Source of the DNA: Synechococcaceae bacterium WB8_1B_136
GTDB lineage: Bacteria > Cyanobacteriota > Cyanobacteriia > PCC-6307 > Cyanobiaceae
DNA length: 6,811 nucleotides
NCBI GenBank assembly: GCA_010029175.1
Contig: RGNC01000108.1
Location: 1-6,811, forward strand
Reading direction: 5' to 3'
The notes under the pieces are model-generated. The model saw nothing but the letters and a program-made list of their open reading frames with translations. It was not told where the DNA came from and did not search any database. The position numbers and the translations under genes were made by a program. Shown here piece by piece: positions 6,302 to 6,811 of this stretch. How positions within the stretch are numbered: position 1 is the stretch's first letter; the number at the start of each line of letters is the position of its first letter.

Positions 6302-6811
<510 letters not shown>

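Overview
The window looks like chromosome from a high-GC picocyanobacterium of the Synechococcus/Cyanobium type. The main evidence is a cyanobacterial PsbQ lipoprotein gene (photosystem II), three exact copies of the cyanobacterial HIP1 octamer GCGATCGC, a DnaK with a DnaK2-like C-terminus, and very GC-rich third codon positions in most genes. Assignment to species is not possible from the sequence alone.

Layout, left to right. Positions 1-759 (+) hold the C-terminal part of a radical SAM protein whose start lies outside the window. Positions 782-2245 (+) hold a subtilisin-like S8 serine peptidase with a complete catalytic set. It is clearly lower in GC than its neighbours and its N-terminus is uncertain. 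A strong hairpin at 2269-2305 sits where this gene meets the next one head-on. Positions 3591-2298 (-) encode an O-antigen ligase/Wzy-like polytopic membrane protein that is broken by a reading-frame change near 2400-2435. Its GTG start overlaps the stop of purU (4460-3588, -), formyltetrahydrofolate deformylase, by four bases, so the two probably form one transcription unit. A short divergent intergenic region (4461-4646) separates purU from psbQ (4647-5108, +). psbQ is followed by a ThiO/glycine-oxidase-like FAD enzyme (5186-6271, +) whose canonical start is unclear. The FAD gene meets the 3' end of dnaK (6811-6302, -, partial) head-on, with 30 bases between them.

Most genes are housekeeping or photosynthesis functions, and no obvious pathway unites them. 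Loose links are one-carbon/glycine metabolism (PurU and the glycine-oxidase-like enzyme) and cell-surface glycan assembly (the ligase). No tRNA, rRNA, insertion sequence, CRISPR array or phage module is visible.

I did not find a convincing undescribed system. The points most worth checking are the frameshifted ligase, the compositionally distinct peptidase with an unclear N-terminus, the long hairpin between convergent genes, and the missing canonical start of the FAD enzyme.
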